DNA of 64,000 nucleotides from Streptomyces sp. NBC_01485 (GCF_036227125.1 NZ_CP109435.1:6200001-6264000); one strand, 5' to 3'. Numbered from the stretch's first letter, positions 48,859-57,394 are shown. Numbers and translations: made by a program. The notes: a model not told the origin generated them from the sequence alone.

Positions 48859-51546
48859 TCAGCCGTCCGCGGGCTCCGCGGCGGCCGTCGCCTTGCGGGT
48901 ACGGCGCACCCTCGGCTTCGCCTCCGCCTCGTCGGCGGCGGCCTCGGCCGGCGCGGCGGCCTTGCGCGTGCGGCGCGGCTTGACCTCGGCGGCCTCCTGC
49001 GTGGCCTGAGCCGGAATGTCGGCCGTGGCCGTGGCCTTGGCCGCCGCCGTCTTGCGGGTGCGACGGGGCTTGACGTCGGCCTCGGTGGCTTCCGGGGCTT
49101 CGACGACCGCGGCGGCCGGGGCTTCGACGACCGCGGCTGCCGTCTTGCGGGTGCGGCGCGGCTTGGCCTCCGTGCCCTCGGCCGTGTCGACGGCGGCTTC
49201 GGCCGGGGCCGTTGCCTTACGGGTCCGACGGGGCTTGACCTCGGCCTCGGTGGCTTCCGGGCCGTCGACGACCGCGGCTGCCGTCTTGCGGGTGCGGCGC
49301 GGCTTCGCCTCCGTACCCTCGGCCGTGTCGACCGCGGCTTCGGCCGGAGCCGTTGCCTTACGGGTCCGACGGGGCTTGACCTCAGCCTCGGTGGCTTCCG
49401 GCGCTTCGACGACCGCGGCGGCCGTGGCTGCCGTCTTACGCGTGCGGCGCGGCTTGACCGGCTCCGCCTCCTGCGTGGCCTGGGCCGGGATCTCGGCCGC
49501 GACGGCCGTCGTCTCGGGCTCGGCGGCCTTGCGGGTGGTGCGGCGGCGCGGCTTCGCCTCGGTCGCTTCGACGGTGTCGACCACGGTCTCCGCGGCGGCG
49601 GCCGTCTTACGGGTACGGCGCGGCTTCACCTCGGGCTCGACGGCCGCGACGGCCTCCGGGGCCTCGGCGGACGCGACGCTCTCGATCACGGCTTCGGCCG
49701 GAGCCGCAGCCTTGCGGGTCCGACGGCGCGGCGCTGCCACCGTCGCCTCCGCCACCTCGGGTGCCTCCGCGGCCTCCACCACCGTGTCGACGGCGGTCTC
49801 GGCCGGCTTACGGCTACGGCGGCGGCGCGGCCTCTCCGTGGCCTCCGGGGCGTCGAGGGCTGGGCCCTCCACCGTCGTCACGACCGCCTCAGCGGCCTCG
49901 GCGACAGGCGCGACGGCCACTTCGGTGGCCGTCACTGCGATCGCGGCGGCCTCCTGCCCGGACCCGGTCCGCGTACGGCGCCGACGGCGCGGGGTGCGCG
50001 GGCCTGCGACCTCCTCCGTCACGGACGACGTCGGCTCGGCCACGGGGGCCTGCGCCGGTGCGGTCGTGCCGACGGGCGCCGGCGTTCCGTCGATCGCGGA
50101 GCCGTTGCGCGTACGACGACGGCGACGCGGCGTACGGGCGGCACGCTCGCGCTCCTCGGTGCCGGACCGCTCGCCGGCGTTGGAGCGGGACTCGCCCCGG
50201 CCACCGCGCTCGCCGCGGTCATTGCGACCGCCCCGGTCGTTGCGACCGCGCCCGGCGCGGCCGGCCGGCTCGCCCAGGTCTTCCAGGACCTCCGCGTCGA
50301 GCCCGGCGCGGGTGCGCTCCGCGCGCGGCAGGACACCCTTGGTGCCCGCGGGGATCCGCATCTCCTCGTAGAAGTGCGGGGAGGTGGAGTACGTCTCCGG
50401 CGGGTCGTTGAAGTCGAGCTCCAGCGCCTTGTTGATGAGCTGCCAGCGCGGGATGTCGTCCCAGTCGACGAGCGTGACCGCGATGCCCTTGGCGCCCGCG
50501 CGGCCCGTCCGGCCGACGCGGTGCAGGAACGTCTTCTCGTCTTCCGGCGACTGGTAGTTGATGACGTGCGTGACGCCCTCGACGTCGATGCCGCGGGCGG
50601 CGACGTCGGTGCAGACCAGGACGTCGACCTTGCCGTTGCGGAAGGCGCGCAGCGCCTGCTCGCGGGCGCCCTGGCCGAGGTCGCCGTGGACCGCGCCGGA
50701 GGCGAAGCCGCGCTGCTGGAGCTGGTCGGCGAGGTCGGCCGCGGTGCGCTTCGTACGGCAGAAGACCATGACCAGTCCCCGGCCGTCGGCCTGCAGGATG
50801 CGGCTGACCATCTCGGGCTTGTCCATGTTGTGCGCGCGGTACACGTGCTGCGAGATGTTCGCGACGGTCACGCCCTCGTCGTCCGGCGCGGTGGCGCGGA
50901 TGTGCGTGGGCTGCGACATGTACCGGCGGGCGAGACCGATGACCGCGCCCGGCATGGTCGCCGAGAACAGCATGGTCTGGCGCTTCGCCGGAAGCATGTT
51001 GATGATCTTCTCGACGTCGGGCAGGAAGCCCAGGTCGAGCATCTCGTCGGCCTCGTCGAGGACGAGCGACTTGATGTGCTTGAGGTCGAGCTTCTTCTGG
51101 CCCGCGAGGTCCAGGAGGCGGCCCGGGGTGCCGACGACGACGTCGATGCCCTTCTTCAGGGCCTCGACCTGGGGCTCGTAGGCCCGGCCGCCGTAAATGG
51201 CGAGGACGCGGACGTTGCGCACCTTGCCCGCGGTCAGCAGGTCGTTGGTGACCTGCGTGCACAGCTCGCGCGTGGGGACGACGACGAGCGCCTGCGGGGC
51301 GTCGGTGAGGGCCTCGGGCTTGGCGCGGCCGGCCTCGACGTCGGCGGGGACGGTCACGCGCTCGAGGAGCGGGAGGCCGAAGCCGAGCGTCTTGCCGGTG
51401 CCGGTCTTGGCCTGGCCGATGACGTCCGTGCCCGTCAGGGCCACGGGGAGCGTCATCTCCTGGATGGGGAAGGGGGTGATGATGCCGACGGCTTCGAGGG
51501 CCTCGGCGGTCTCGGGAAGGATCCCGAGCTCTCGGAACGTAGTCAG
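48859..51546 (-). CDS. DEAD-box RNA helicase with long repetitive basic C-terminal tail, CTG start
   Basis: 895 residues. The helicase core (about 1-430) has the Q motif (FPIQ), motif I AKTGTGKT (46-53), II LDEADEMLD, III FSATMP, IV-VI with TDVAARGID and HRVGRTGRAG. The C-terminal about 425 residues alternate Glu/Ala-rich linkers with KPRRTRK-AA basic cassettes, more than ten copies, like histone H1/AT-hook tails. No ATG/GTG/TTG is in frame between 51546 and 51855 near the family start; GAAGAGG lies 7 nt before CTG 51546, so CTG is the best start. Related to CshA/DeaD helicases for RNA turnover and cold. Confidence 0.92.
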   Translation of the reverse strand: MTTFRELGILPETAEALEAVGIITPFPIQEMTLPVALTGTDVIGQAKTGTGKTLGFGLPLLERVTVPADVEAGRAKPEALTDAPQALVVVPTRELCTQVTNDLLTAGKVRNVRVLAIYGGRAYEPQVEALKKGIDVVVGTPGRLLDLAGQKKLDLKHIKSLVLDEADEMLDLGFLPDVEKIINMLPAKRQTMLFSATMPGAVIGLARRYMSQPTHIRATAPDDEGVTVANISQHVYRAHNMDKPEMVSRILQADGRGLVMVFCRTKRTAADLADQLQQRGFASGAVHGDLGQGAREQALRAFRNGKVDVLVCTDVAARGIDVEGVTHVINYQSPEDEKTFLHRVGRTGRAGAKGIAVTLVDWDDIPRWQLINKALELDFNDPPETYSTSPHFYEEMRIPAGTKGVLPRAERTRAGLDAEVLEDLGEPAGRAGRGRNDRGGRNDRGERGGRGESRSNAGERSGTEERERAARTPRRRRRTRNGSAIDGTPAPVGTTAPAQAPVAEPTSSVTEEVAGPRTPRRRRRTRTGSGQEAAAIAVTATEVAVAPVAEAAEAVVTTVEGPALDAPEATERPRRRRSRKPAETAVDTVVEAAEAPEVAEATVAAPRRRTRKAAAPAEAVIESVASAEAPEAVAAVEPEVKPRRTRKTAAAAETVVDTVEATEAKPRRRTTRKAAEPETTAVAAEIPAQATQEAEPVKPRRTRKTAATAAAVVEAPEATEAEVKPRRTRKATAPAEAAVDTAEGTEAKPRRTRKTAAAVVDGPEATEAEVKPRRTRKATAPAEAAVDTAEGTEAKPRRTRKTAAAVVEAPAAAVVEAPEATEADVKPRRTRKTAAAKATATADIPAQATQEAAEVKPRRTRKAAAPAEAAADEAEAKPRVRRTRKATAAAEPADG
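49129..49410 (-). repeat. Two near-identical 141-bp tandem repeats in the helicase tail
   Basis: Units 49129-49269 and 49270-49410 each encode 47 residues of the pattern PEATEA-EVKPRRTRK-ATAPAEAAVDTAEGTEA-KPRRTRK-TAAAVV. They differ at only a few bases, far more alike than the other cassettes, which suggests recent duplication. Confidence 0.88.
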
Positions 51547-51977
51547 GGTGCTGCCTCTTCTGTGTGTGCGGTGCGAGGCGAGCGCGGGGGGTCTTTGACG
51601 GACCGTGCCGGGGGACGTCGGCTGCCCTACGGGCTGCCCTTGAAGGCACTGCCGTATGGCACGGGACCTCTGCCGACGCTCTAGCGCTCGTACCGCTGAG
51701 GGGTGTCCCTCCGGTCGTCGTACGCGATGTGCCGTACGGCCAGGGAAGGCTTGTCGGGTCGGAGCCGATCGGGCCACCGACCGGGCATCCTCATACGTGC
51801 GGCCCGACGAATATTCGGCAGGCGCATTACCACCATACCCCGGAATCGTGCACATGCGATGGCCGATTCGGTCACGTTGTGGTTGTCACAGTGCCGGGCG
51901 TGGTCCCGTACGGCTCTGTTGTCACACTGACTGACCAGGGACTTCCACCGTGCGGGGAGCGGGCTATTGTGCGCTTC
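51547..51977. other. 431-bp intergenic stretch, divergent promoters
   Basis: Between the helicase and the ferritin-like gene. It contains the palindrome CGAATATTCG (51808-51817), two direct GTTGTCACA copies (51882-51890 and 51918-51926), 36 bp apart, and the ferritin-like gene's -10 box. On the minus strand the helicase leader is probably long. No coding sequence is supported in it. Confidence 0.6.
51965..51970 (+). promoter_or_regulatory. -10 box TATTGT of the ferritin-like gene, predicted leaderless transcript
   Basis: TATTGT lies 7 nt before ATG 51978 with no SD. Confidence 0.5.
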
Positions 51978-52712
51978 ATGACGACCTCTGACAAGCCTGA
52001 GAACACCGCCGCCGCCACCGGTATCGCCACCCAGGGCTGGGCGACGGCCGCCGCCGACCCGCAGTACCGGGCCGCCGTCGTGGACCTGCTCGGTGCGCTG
52101 GCGTACGGCGAGCTGGCGGCGTTCGAGCGGCTCGCCGAGGACGCGAAGCTGGCGCCCACGCTGGAGGACAAGGCGGAGCTGGCGAAGATGGCGTCGGCCG
52201 AGTTCCACCACTTCGAGCGGCTGCGCGACCGGCTCACGGAGATCGGCGAGGAGCCGACGTCGGCGATGCAGCCGTTCGTCGCCGCGCTCGACGGCTTCCA
52301 CCGGCAGACGGCCCCCTCGGACTGGCTGGAGGGCCTCGTCAAGGCGTACGTCGGCGACTCGATCGCCAGCGACTTCTACCGCGAGGTCGCGGTGCGCCTG
52401 GACAACGACAGCCGCGCCCTGGTGCTGGCCGTGCTCGACGACACCGGACACGCCGGCTTCGCGGTGGACCGGGTGCGGGCCGCGATCGACGCGGAGCCGC
52501 GGGTCGGCGGACGGCTCGCGCTGTGGGCGCGGCGGCTGATGGGCGAGGCGCTGTCGCAGTCCCAGCGGGTGGTCGCGGACCGCGACGCGCTGTCGACGAT
52601 GCTCGTGGGCGGCGTCGCGGACGGCTTCGACCTCGCCGAGGTGGGCCGGATGTTCTCCCGCATCACCGAGGCGCACACCAAGCGGATGGCCGCGCTGGGG
52701 CTGGCGGCGTAA
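51978..52712 (+). CDS. Ferritin-like domain protein
   Basis: 244 residues from ATG 51978. Four-helix bundle with ferritin-like iron ligands: GALAYGELAAFERLAEDAKLA (Glu), KMASAEFHHFERLRDRL (Glu and His), and a second pair with EVAVRLDND and LDDTGHAGFAVDRV. Similar to ferritin-like di-iron proteins of the MiaE/tRNA-hydroxylase fold, but the exact enzyme is not clear. An extended upstream reading (51564) is rejected. Confidence 0.85.
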   Translation: MTTSDKPENTAAATGIATQGWATAAADPQYRAAVVDLLGALAYGELAAFERLAEDAKLAPTLEDKAELAKMASAEFHHFERLRDRLTEIGEEPTSAMQPFVAALDGFHRQTAPSDWLEGLVKAYVGDSIASDFYREVAVRLDNDSRALVLAVLDDTGHAGFAVDRVRAAIDAEPRVGGRLALWARRLMGEALSQSQRVVADRDALSTMLVGGVADGFDLAEVGRMFSRITEAHTKRMAALGLAA

Positions 52713-52740
52713 CCGCCGGTCCCACGCGGGGGGCTCGGGC

Positions 52741-53010
52741 CTACGCCGGGGCCGATTGTCGCCGGAGGCGGCCGGCCGGCCGCAGCAGCAGGGAGAGCGA
52801 GGCGGCGGAGACGATCCCCGCGCCGAGGAGGCTCGGCAGGACGGTGTCGGGGCCCAGTGCGCTGTGGGTGACGAAGTCACCGAACAGGGCTCCGGCGACG
52901 CCCGTCGCGAGGACGAGCGTACGGATCGGCAGGCGGTGGGAGAGGCGGTTGACCGCCGCCCACGCGAGCACGAGACCGAACACAGCGGAGCCGAGCACTT
53001 CCAAGATCAT
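52741..53010 (-). CDS. Small membrane protein, function unknown
   Basis: 89 residues from ATG 53010 with GGGAGGG 6 nt upstream. Three hydrophobic segments: LGSAVFGLVLAWAAVNRL, TLVLATGVAGALFGDFVT and LLGAGIVSAASLSLLL, plus a basic end (RPAGRLRRQ). It converges with the ferritin-like gene after 28 bases. Unrecognised. Confidence 0.78.
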   Translation of the reverse strand: MILEVLGSAVFGLVLAWAAVNRLSHRLPIRTLVLATGVAGALFGDFVTHSALGPDTVLPSLLGAGIVSAASLSLLLRPAGRLRRQSAPA

Positions 53011-53187
53011 GTGGGTCCCTCCCGGACGGCGGAGCTGTGCACCAAGGTCGTAGCCGGTCATTACCCGTGACCTGCGGAACGCAATCCTCCCCTGTGCTCG
53101 GGTTGTGCTCCATCTGTGGAGGCGCGCGGCGGGGGCGCGCCGGGGTTGTGCGGTCGGGTCAGCCGAGGTTGTGCGGTGGTCGTGCGA

Positions 53188-53223
53188 GAGGGGCCCGGTG
53201 ACCGTCCGGTCGCCGGGCCCCTC
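53188..53223 (-). terminator. Hairpin after the DUF3107 gene
   Basis: 11-bp perfect stem GAGGGGCCCGG / CCGGGCCCCTC (53188-53198, 53213-53223) with inner GACC/GGTC pairing, 15 bases beyond the DUF3107 stop on the minus strand. Confidence 0.8.
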
Positions 53224-53238
53224 CCCTGTCCGCTTCGC

Positions 53239-53466
53239 CTACAGTGCGCCGAAGCCCACCTTGCGCGGGGCGGCCTCGCCCAGCTCGACGTAGGCCAGAC
53301 GGTCGGCCGGAACCAGGACCTTGCGGCCGTGCTGGTCCACGAGGCTGAGCAGCTGCGACTTCCCGGCGAGTGCGTCGGCCACCACGCGCTCGACCTCCTC
53401 GGGAGTCTGACCGCTCTCCAGAACGATCTCGCGGGGCGCGTGCTGCACGCCGATCTTGACCTCCAC
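53239..53466 (-). CDS. DUF3107 protein
   Basis: 75 residues from GTG 53466, GGAGGG 8 nt upstream. Small, conserved actinobacterial family: EVKIGVQHAPREIVLESGQTPEEVERVVADAL, AGKSQLLSLVDQHGRKVLVPADRLAYVELG. Function unknown. Upstream start choices would add a basic, proline-rich leader and are rejected. Confidence 0.93.
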   Translation of the reverse strand: MEVKIGVQHAPREIVLESGQTPEEVERVVADALAGKSQLLSLVDQHGRKVLVPADRLAYVELGEAAPRKVGFGAL

Positions 53467-53625
53467 GGCTATGTCCCTCCGACGGTCATGGGGTGCGCGG
53501 GCGTCCGCGCCGTACGCTGCACACATTAGCCCGGTGAGGCGACGTACACGGTGCGGCCGTCCACGCCAGGAGCGAACAACGGGCGGGAACAAACAGCAGG
53601 GTGGCCCCTGCGGGGGCGGTGCGGG

Positions 53626-54267
53626 TCAGTGCTGATCGGTGCCGTGCAGCGGGAAACCGGCGATGCCGCGCCAGGCCAGCGAGGCCAGCAACTGCACCGC
53701 CTGGTCGCGCGGGACGCTGCGGTCGCTGTGCAGCCAGGACCGGGCCACGACCTGCGCGAGGCCGCCCAGACCCGAGGCGAGCAGCATGGACTCCGCGCTG
53801 GACAGACCGGTGTCCTCGGCGATGACCTCGCAGATCGCCTCGGCGCACTCGGTGGTGACCTTGTCGACGCGCTCGCGCACCGCGGGCTCGTTCGTCAGGT
53901 CCGACTCGAAGACCAGCCGGAAGGCGCCGCCGTCGTCCTCGATGTACGCGAAGTACGCGTCCATCGTGGCCCGCACGCGCTGCTTGTTGTCGGTCGTCGA
54001 CGCGAGCGCGCCGCGCACGGCCTGGATCAGGGACTCGCAGTGCTGGTCCAGCAGGGCGAGGTAGAGGTCGAGCTTGCCGGGGAAGTGCTGGTAGAGCACC
54101 GGCTTGCTGACGCCGGCCCGCTCGGCGATGTCGTCCATCGCGGCCGAGTGGTAGCCCTGTGCGACGAAGACCTCCTGGGCGGCGCCCAGCAACTGGTTCC
54201 GTCGGGCACGGCGCGGCAGGCGGGTGCCTCGCGGGCGCGCTGCCTCTGTCTGCTCGATGGCTGTCAC
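53626..54267 (-). CDS. TetR/AcrR family transcriptional regulator
   Basis: 213 residues from GTG 54267 with GGGAGG four bases upstream. HTH: LLGAAQEVFVAQGYHSAAMDDIAERAGVSKPVLYQHFPGKLDLYLALL, typical TetR_N. The C-terminal ligand domain begins about residue 85. It probably controls itself through a TACT-N4-AGTA site 48 bp upstream; a matching site lies upstream of the enoyl-CoA hydratase gene. Ligand not known. Confidence 0.94.
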   Translation of the reverse strand: MTAIEQTEAARPRGTRLPRRARRNQLLGAAQEVFVAQGYHSAAMDDIAERAGVSKPVLYQHFPGKLDLYLALLDQHCESLIQAVRGALASTTDNKQRVRATMDAYFAYIEDDGGAFRLVFESDLTNEPAVRERVDKVTTECAEAICEVIAEDTGLSSAESMLLASGLGGLAQVVARSWLHSDRSVPRDQAVQLLASLAWRGIAGFPLHGTDQH

Positions 54268-54314
54268 GCCGCCTCCCAAAATCGTCCTCTTGCGGTGAGC
54301 GCCGCGCCGCCATC

Positions 54315-54329
54315 GTACTTTTCAGTAAC
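54315..54329. promoter_or_regulatory. Candidate operator upstream of tetR
   Basis: GTACT-TTTC-AGTAAC in the promoter region of the TetR gene. It shares TACT-N4-AGTA with sites at 28877 and 46854. The remainder of the 222-base gap 54268-54489 shows no other feature. Confidence 0.5.
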
Positions 54330-54489
54330 CGTGGTGTGCGCGGTGCGAGCGCAGAATTTCACGGACCGGACGACGGCAAAAGCGGTAAAGACGGTTTTTG
54401 ACCGGTACGTTCCGGGCATACTTCGGCCCGCTGTGGCTCGGCGCCGGTCGGCGAGACCAGGCAGCGGTGCCGGTCGGCGGTGCCGCCGG

Positions 54490-54717
54490 TCAGCGATAGT
54501 CGTCCTCGTCGAGCGAGACGACGCGAGCCTGTTCGATCAGATCGGCTTCGTTGGCCCGGGAGGGGTCCACGTCCACGTCCTTCAGGGGGGCGTCGCGCTC
54601 CGGTGTGACGTCCGTGTTCTGCTCGGCGGCGTCGTTCTCCGGGGCCTCGACGTCGATCTCCCCGAAGTCGTCGTCCTCCTCTTCGAACGTCTCAGGGTCG
54701 GTGGGGTCAACGGCCAT
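54490..54717 (-). CDS. Small acidic protein, function unknown
   Basis: 75 residues from ATG 54717 with AGGGAG 6 nt upstream. Highly acidic: DPTDPETFEEEDDDFGEIDVEAPEND, then DVDVDPSRANEADLIEQARVVSLDEDDYR. No fold or family recognised with certainty; probably disordered. Confidence 0.75.
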   Translation of the reverse strand: MAVDPTDPETFEEEDDDFGEIDVEAPENDAAEQNTDVTPERDAPLKDVDVDPSRANEADLIEQARVVSLDEDDYR

Positions 54718-54955
54718 GGTGGGCTCCCTTCCTCCGAACGTCCCTGCGAGCTGCAGGGTCACCACGGGTGCCCTCGGTACGAGCCTAGGAGAGACCCGTT
54801 TCGGGCGCTATGCGGCCGGTGTGACGAGTGCCCCTGATTCGCGCCGGTATGGCGTCGGTGCGGTGTCGGTGCCGGGCCGGAGGGGTGTCGGTCGCGACAT
54901 ACGTGCGACCCGCGCGTGTGACGGCGAACACACCAGGGCGTGCGTGATCGTCTCG

Positions 54956-54961
54956 TAACAT
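54956..54961 (+). promoter_or_regulatory. -10 box TAACAT of the hydrolase gene, predicted leaderless transcript
   Basis: TAACAT lies 6 nt before ATG 54968, with no SD. Confidence 0.55.
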
Positions 54962-54967
54962 TGCCGC

Positions 54968-55945
54968 ATGTCTTCGACCGAGCTGCCCTCCGTGCCGCCC
55001 ACCAGTGTGCTGCCGAAGGCCACTGCCGTGCGGGTCGCCGAGGGTGAGCGGCTCCGGTCGGTGGGGCTGCCGGGCGTCACCCTGGCGATCCGTTCCAGGC
55101 CGCCCGCGCGCGAGGGGCTCGAGCCCGCGCTGTACGTGCACGGCCTGGGCGGTTCCTCGCAGAACTGGTCGGCGCTGATGGCGCTGCTCGACGGGGTCGT
55201 GGAGAGCGAGGCCGTCGATCTGCCGGGCTTCGGCGACTCCCCGCCACCGGACGACGGCAACTACTCGATCACGGCACACACGCGTGCCGTGATCCGCTAT
55301 CTGGACTCCACCGGCCGCGGGCCCGTCCACCTCTTCGGCAACTCCCTCGGCGGCGCGGTGTCCACGCGGGTCGCCGCCGTCCGGCCCGACCTCGTGCGGA
55401 CGCTGACGCTGATCTCGCCCGCGCTGCCCGAGCTGCGCGTCCAGCGGACCGCGCTGCCCACGGGGCTGGTCGGCCTGCCCGGCGTCGCCGCGCTCTTCAG
55501 CCGGTTCACCCGCGAGTGGACGGCCGAGCAGCGCGTCCGAGGCGTCACGGCGCTCTGTTACGGCGATCCGGGGCGGGTCTCGCCGGAGGCGTTCCAGCAC
55601 GCGGTGGAGGAGCTGGAGCGGCGGATGCGACTGCCGTACTTCTGGGACGCGTTGACGCGCTCCACGCGCGGGCTGCTCAGCGCGTACACGCTGGGCGGCC
55701 AGCACGGGCTGTGGCGCCAGGCCGAACGCGTCCTCGCCCCGACGCTCCTCGTCTACGGCGGCCGCGACCAGCTCGTCGGCTTCCGCATGGCCGCGCGAGC
55801 CGCCCGCACCTACCGCGACTGCCGCCTGGTCACGCTGCCGGACGCCGGGCACGTGGCGATGATGGAGTACCCCGAGACGGTGGCGACGGCGGTCCGGGAG
55901 CTCATCGCCGAGACCGCGCCCACGACCGAGACCGCGGGGGGCTGA
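54968..55945 (+). CDS. Alpha/beta hydrolase
   Basis: 325 residues from ATG 54968. Serine hydrolase motifs: LYVHGLGGSSQNW (oxyanion), VDLPGFGDSPPP, HLFGNSLGGAVS (nucleophile), YGGRDQL (acid), PDAGHVAMME (His). Related to esterases/haloalkane dehalogenase-like enzymes; substrate unknown. DUF3152 follows after 7 bases. Confidence 0.92.
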   Translation: MSSTELPSVPPTSVLPKATAVRVAEGERLRSVGLPGVTLAIRSRPPAREGLEPALYVHGLGGSSQNWSALMALLDGVVESEAVDLPGFGDSPPPDDGNYSITAHTRAVIRYLDSTGRGPVHLFGNSLGGAVSTRVAAVRPDLVRTLTLISPALPELRVQRTALPTGLVGLPGVAALFSRFTREWTAEQRVRGVTALCYGDPGRVSPEAFQHAVEELERRMRLPYFWDALTRSTRGLLSAYTLGGQHGLWRQAERVLAPTLLVYGGRDQLVGFRMAARAARTYRDCRLVTLPDAGHVAMMEYPETVATAVRELIAETAPTTETAGG

Positions 55946-55952
55946 GGCCGAC

Positions 55953-57311
55953 GTGGGACGCCACAGCCGGCGTGGACCCGCGCCCAAGGGCACCGCGAAA
56001 GGCGCCGCCAAGGGCGCGTCGCAGGAGGCGCCCTCAGGGCCTCCTCAGGGGGACACCCGGGGTGCCCGCACCGAGACTCCGCCCCTGGGCTACGACGGCA
56101 CCCCCGGGACCCCCGCGCACGGAGCGCCCCGCTTCCCCGACGGGACCCCCGCCCACGGATTCCCGCAGGTGCGGGGCGGTCACCCCGAACAGCGTGAAAC
56201 CGGGGGCGGCTGGGGTGACTTGAGCGGACGCCGGACGGGTACCGGGCAGCCCGTGATACCACGTCAGCGACAGATGCCCCCGGGAAGCGGGCGCCAGGGT
56301 CCCCGTCAGAGCCTGCGCCAGGACTACGTCGACGCGTTCGACGAGGTCGACGACGCCTTCCCGCGCGCGGGGACGCCGTACGCACCCCCACGCGCGCATA
56401 CGCAGGACCCTTACGCCTCCCTCGACACCTCCTTCGACACCTCCGTCACCGACAGGGGCACCGGCGAGCCCGGGTCCGTCCAGGGCGCGAAGGGCTCCAA
56501 GGGCACCAAGGGGCGGACGTTCGTCGGTATCGCGGCCGCCGCCGTCACCACCGTGCTGGCCGTCGTGGTGGCCGTGCAGGTCACCGGCGGGCGGGACGGC
56601 GACGCCGTCGTGTCGCAGTCCGCGACCGACCAGGCGGCCCGGGAGGCCGTCGACGGCACCGCGCGCGGGGACGACCGGCCGCGCCCGTCCGCGTCCCCCA
56701 GCGCGGCCGCGCTGACGTACGCGCAGAAGATGGACACCCGGTACGCGCTGGGCGCCAAGCTCAAGGGGTCGGGGAAGTTCGACGCGATCGTCGGCGTCGC
56801 CAAGGCGCCCGGCAAGGGGCAGAAGTACACCTACCGGGTGGACGTGGAGCAGGGCCTCGGGCTCGACGGCGAACTCTTCGCGCAGGCCGTGCAGAAGACG
56901 CTCAACGACCAACGCAGTTGGGCCCACAACGGCGCCCGCACCTTCGAGCGGATCCACTCGGGCAGACCGGACTTCGTCATCACTCTCGCCAGTCCCGGCA
57001 CCACCGCCTTCTGGTGCGCCAAGTCGGGCCTGGACACCACCGAGGACAACGTCTCCTGCGACTCGGCCGCCACCGAGCGCGTGATGATCAACGCCTACCG
57101 GTGGGCGCAGGGCTCGAAGACCTACGGCGACGAGATGTACGCCTACCGGCAGATGCTGATCAATCACGAGGTCGGCCACCGGCTCGGCTACAGCCATGTC
57201 ACGTGCGACAAGGACGGCGACCTCGCGCCCGTCATGCAGCAGCAGACGAAATTCCTCGACCACGACGGGATCCACTGCCTGCCCAACGCCTGGCCGTATC
57301 CCAAGAGTTGA
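55953..57311 (+). CDS. DUF3152 membrane-anchored metzincin-like protein
   Basis: 452 residues from GTG 55953. A disordered Pro/Gly-rich cytoplasmic region (about 1-185) precedes one membrane helix (TFVGIAAAAVTTVLAVVVAVQVTGG). The outside DUF3152 domain ends with HEVGHRLGYSH (H405, E406, H409, H415), which matches the zinc-binding HExxHxxGxxH of metzincin proteases, followed by PVMQQQ, a possible Met-turn. An extracellular zinc protease is therefore plausible though not proven for the family. Coupled to the hydrolase gene. Confidence 0.86.
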   Translation: MGRHSRRGPAPKGTAKGAAKGASQEAPSGPPQGDTRGARTETPPLGYDGTPGTPAHGAPRFPDGTPAHGFPQVRGGHPEQRETGGGWGDLSGRRTGTGQPVIPRQRQMPPGSGRQGPRQSLRQDYVDAFDEVDDAFPRAGTPYAPPRAHTQDPYASLDTSFDTSVTDRGTGEPGSVQGAKGSKGTKGRTFVGIAAAAVTTVLAVVVAVQVTGGRDGDAVVSQSATDQAAREAVDGTARGDDRPRPSASPSAAALTYAQKMDTRYALGAKLKGSGKFDAIVGVAKAPGKGQKYTYRVDVEQGLGLDGELFAQAVQKTLNDQRSWAHNGARTFERIHSGRPDFVITLASPGTTAFWCAKSGLDTTEDNVSCDSAATERVMINAYRWAQGSKTYGDEMYAYRQMLINHEVGHRLGYSHVTCDKDGDLAPVMQQQTKFLDHDGIHCLPNAWPYPKS

Positions 57312-57358
57312 CCCTCGGAGCCGACCCTCACGGGTGGGCAGATGTCTCATGGATCACG

Positions 57359-57387
57359 TTGACATGCCCAGAAAGTTCCTCCATATT
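57359..57387 (+). promoter_or_regulatory. Near-consensus promoter (TTGACA N17 CATATT) upstream of the second peptide transporter
   Basis: TTGACA at 57359-57364, 17-base spacer, CATATT at 57382-57387; predicted start about 57394. This is among the best promoter matches in the window and points at the 31-codon ORF starting at 57395. Confidence 0.75.
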
Positions 57388-57394
57388 GCTGCGC

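Noticed and set aside
48748..51684. 978-codon open frame on the plus strand opposite the helicase
   Set aside because: Its arginine/glycine/leucine-rich repetitive translation is the antisense of the helicase gene and its repetitive tail; GC3 bias keeps the antisense frame open. The helicase motifs on the minus strand are unambiguous.
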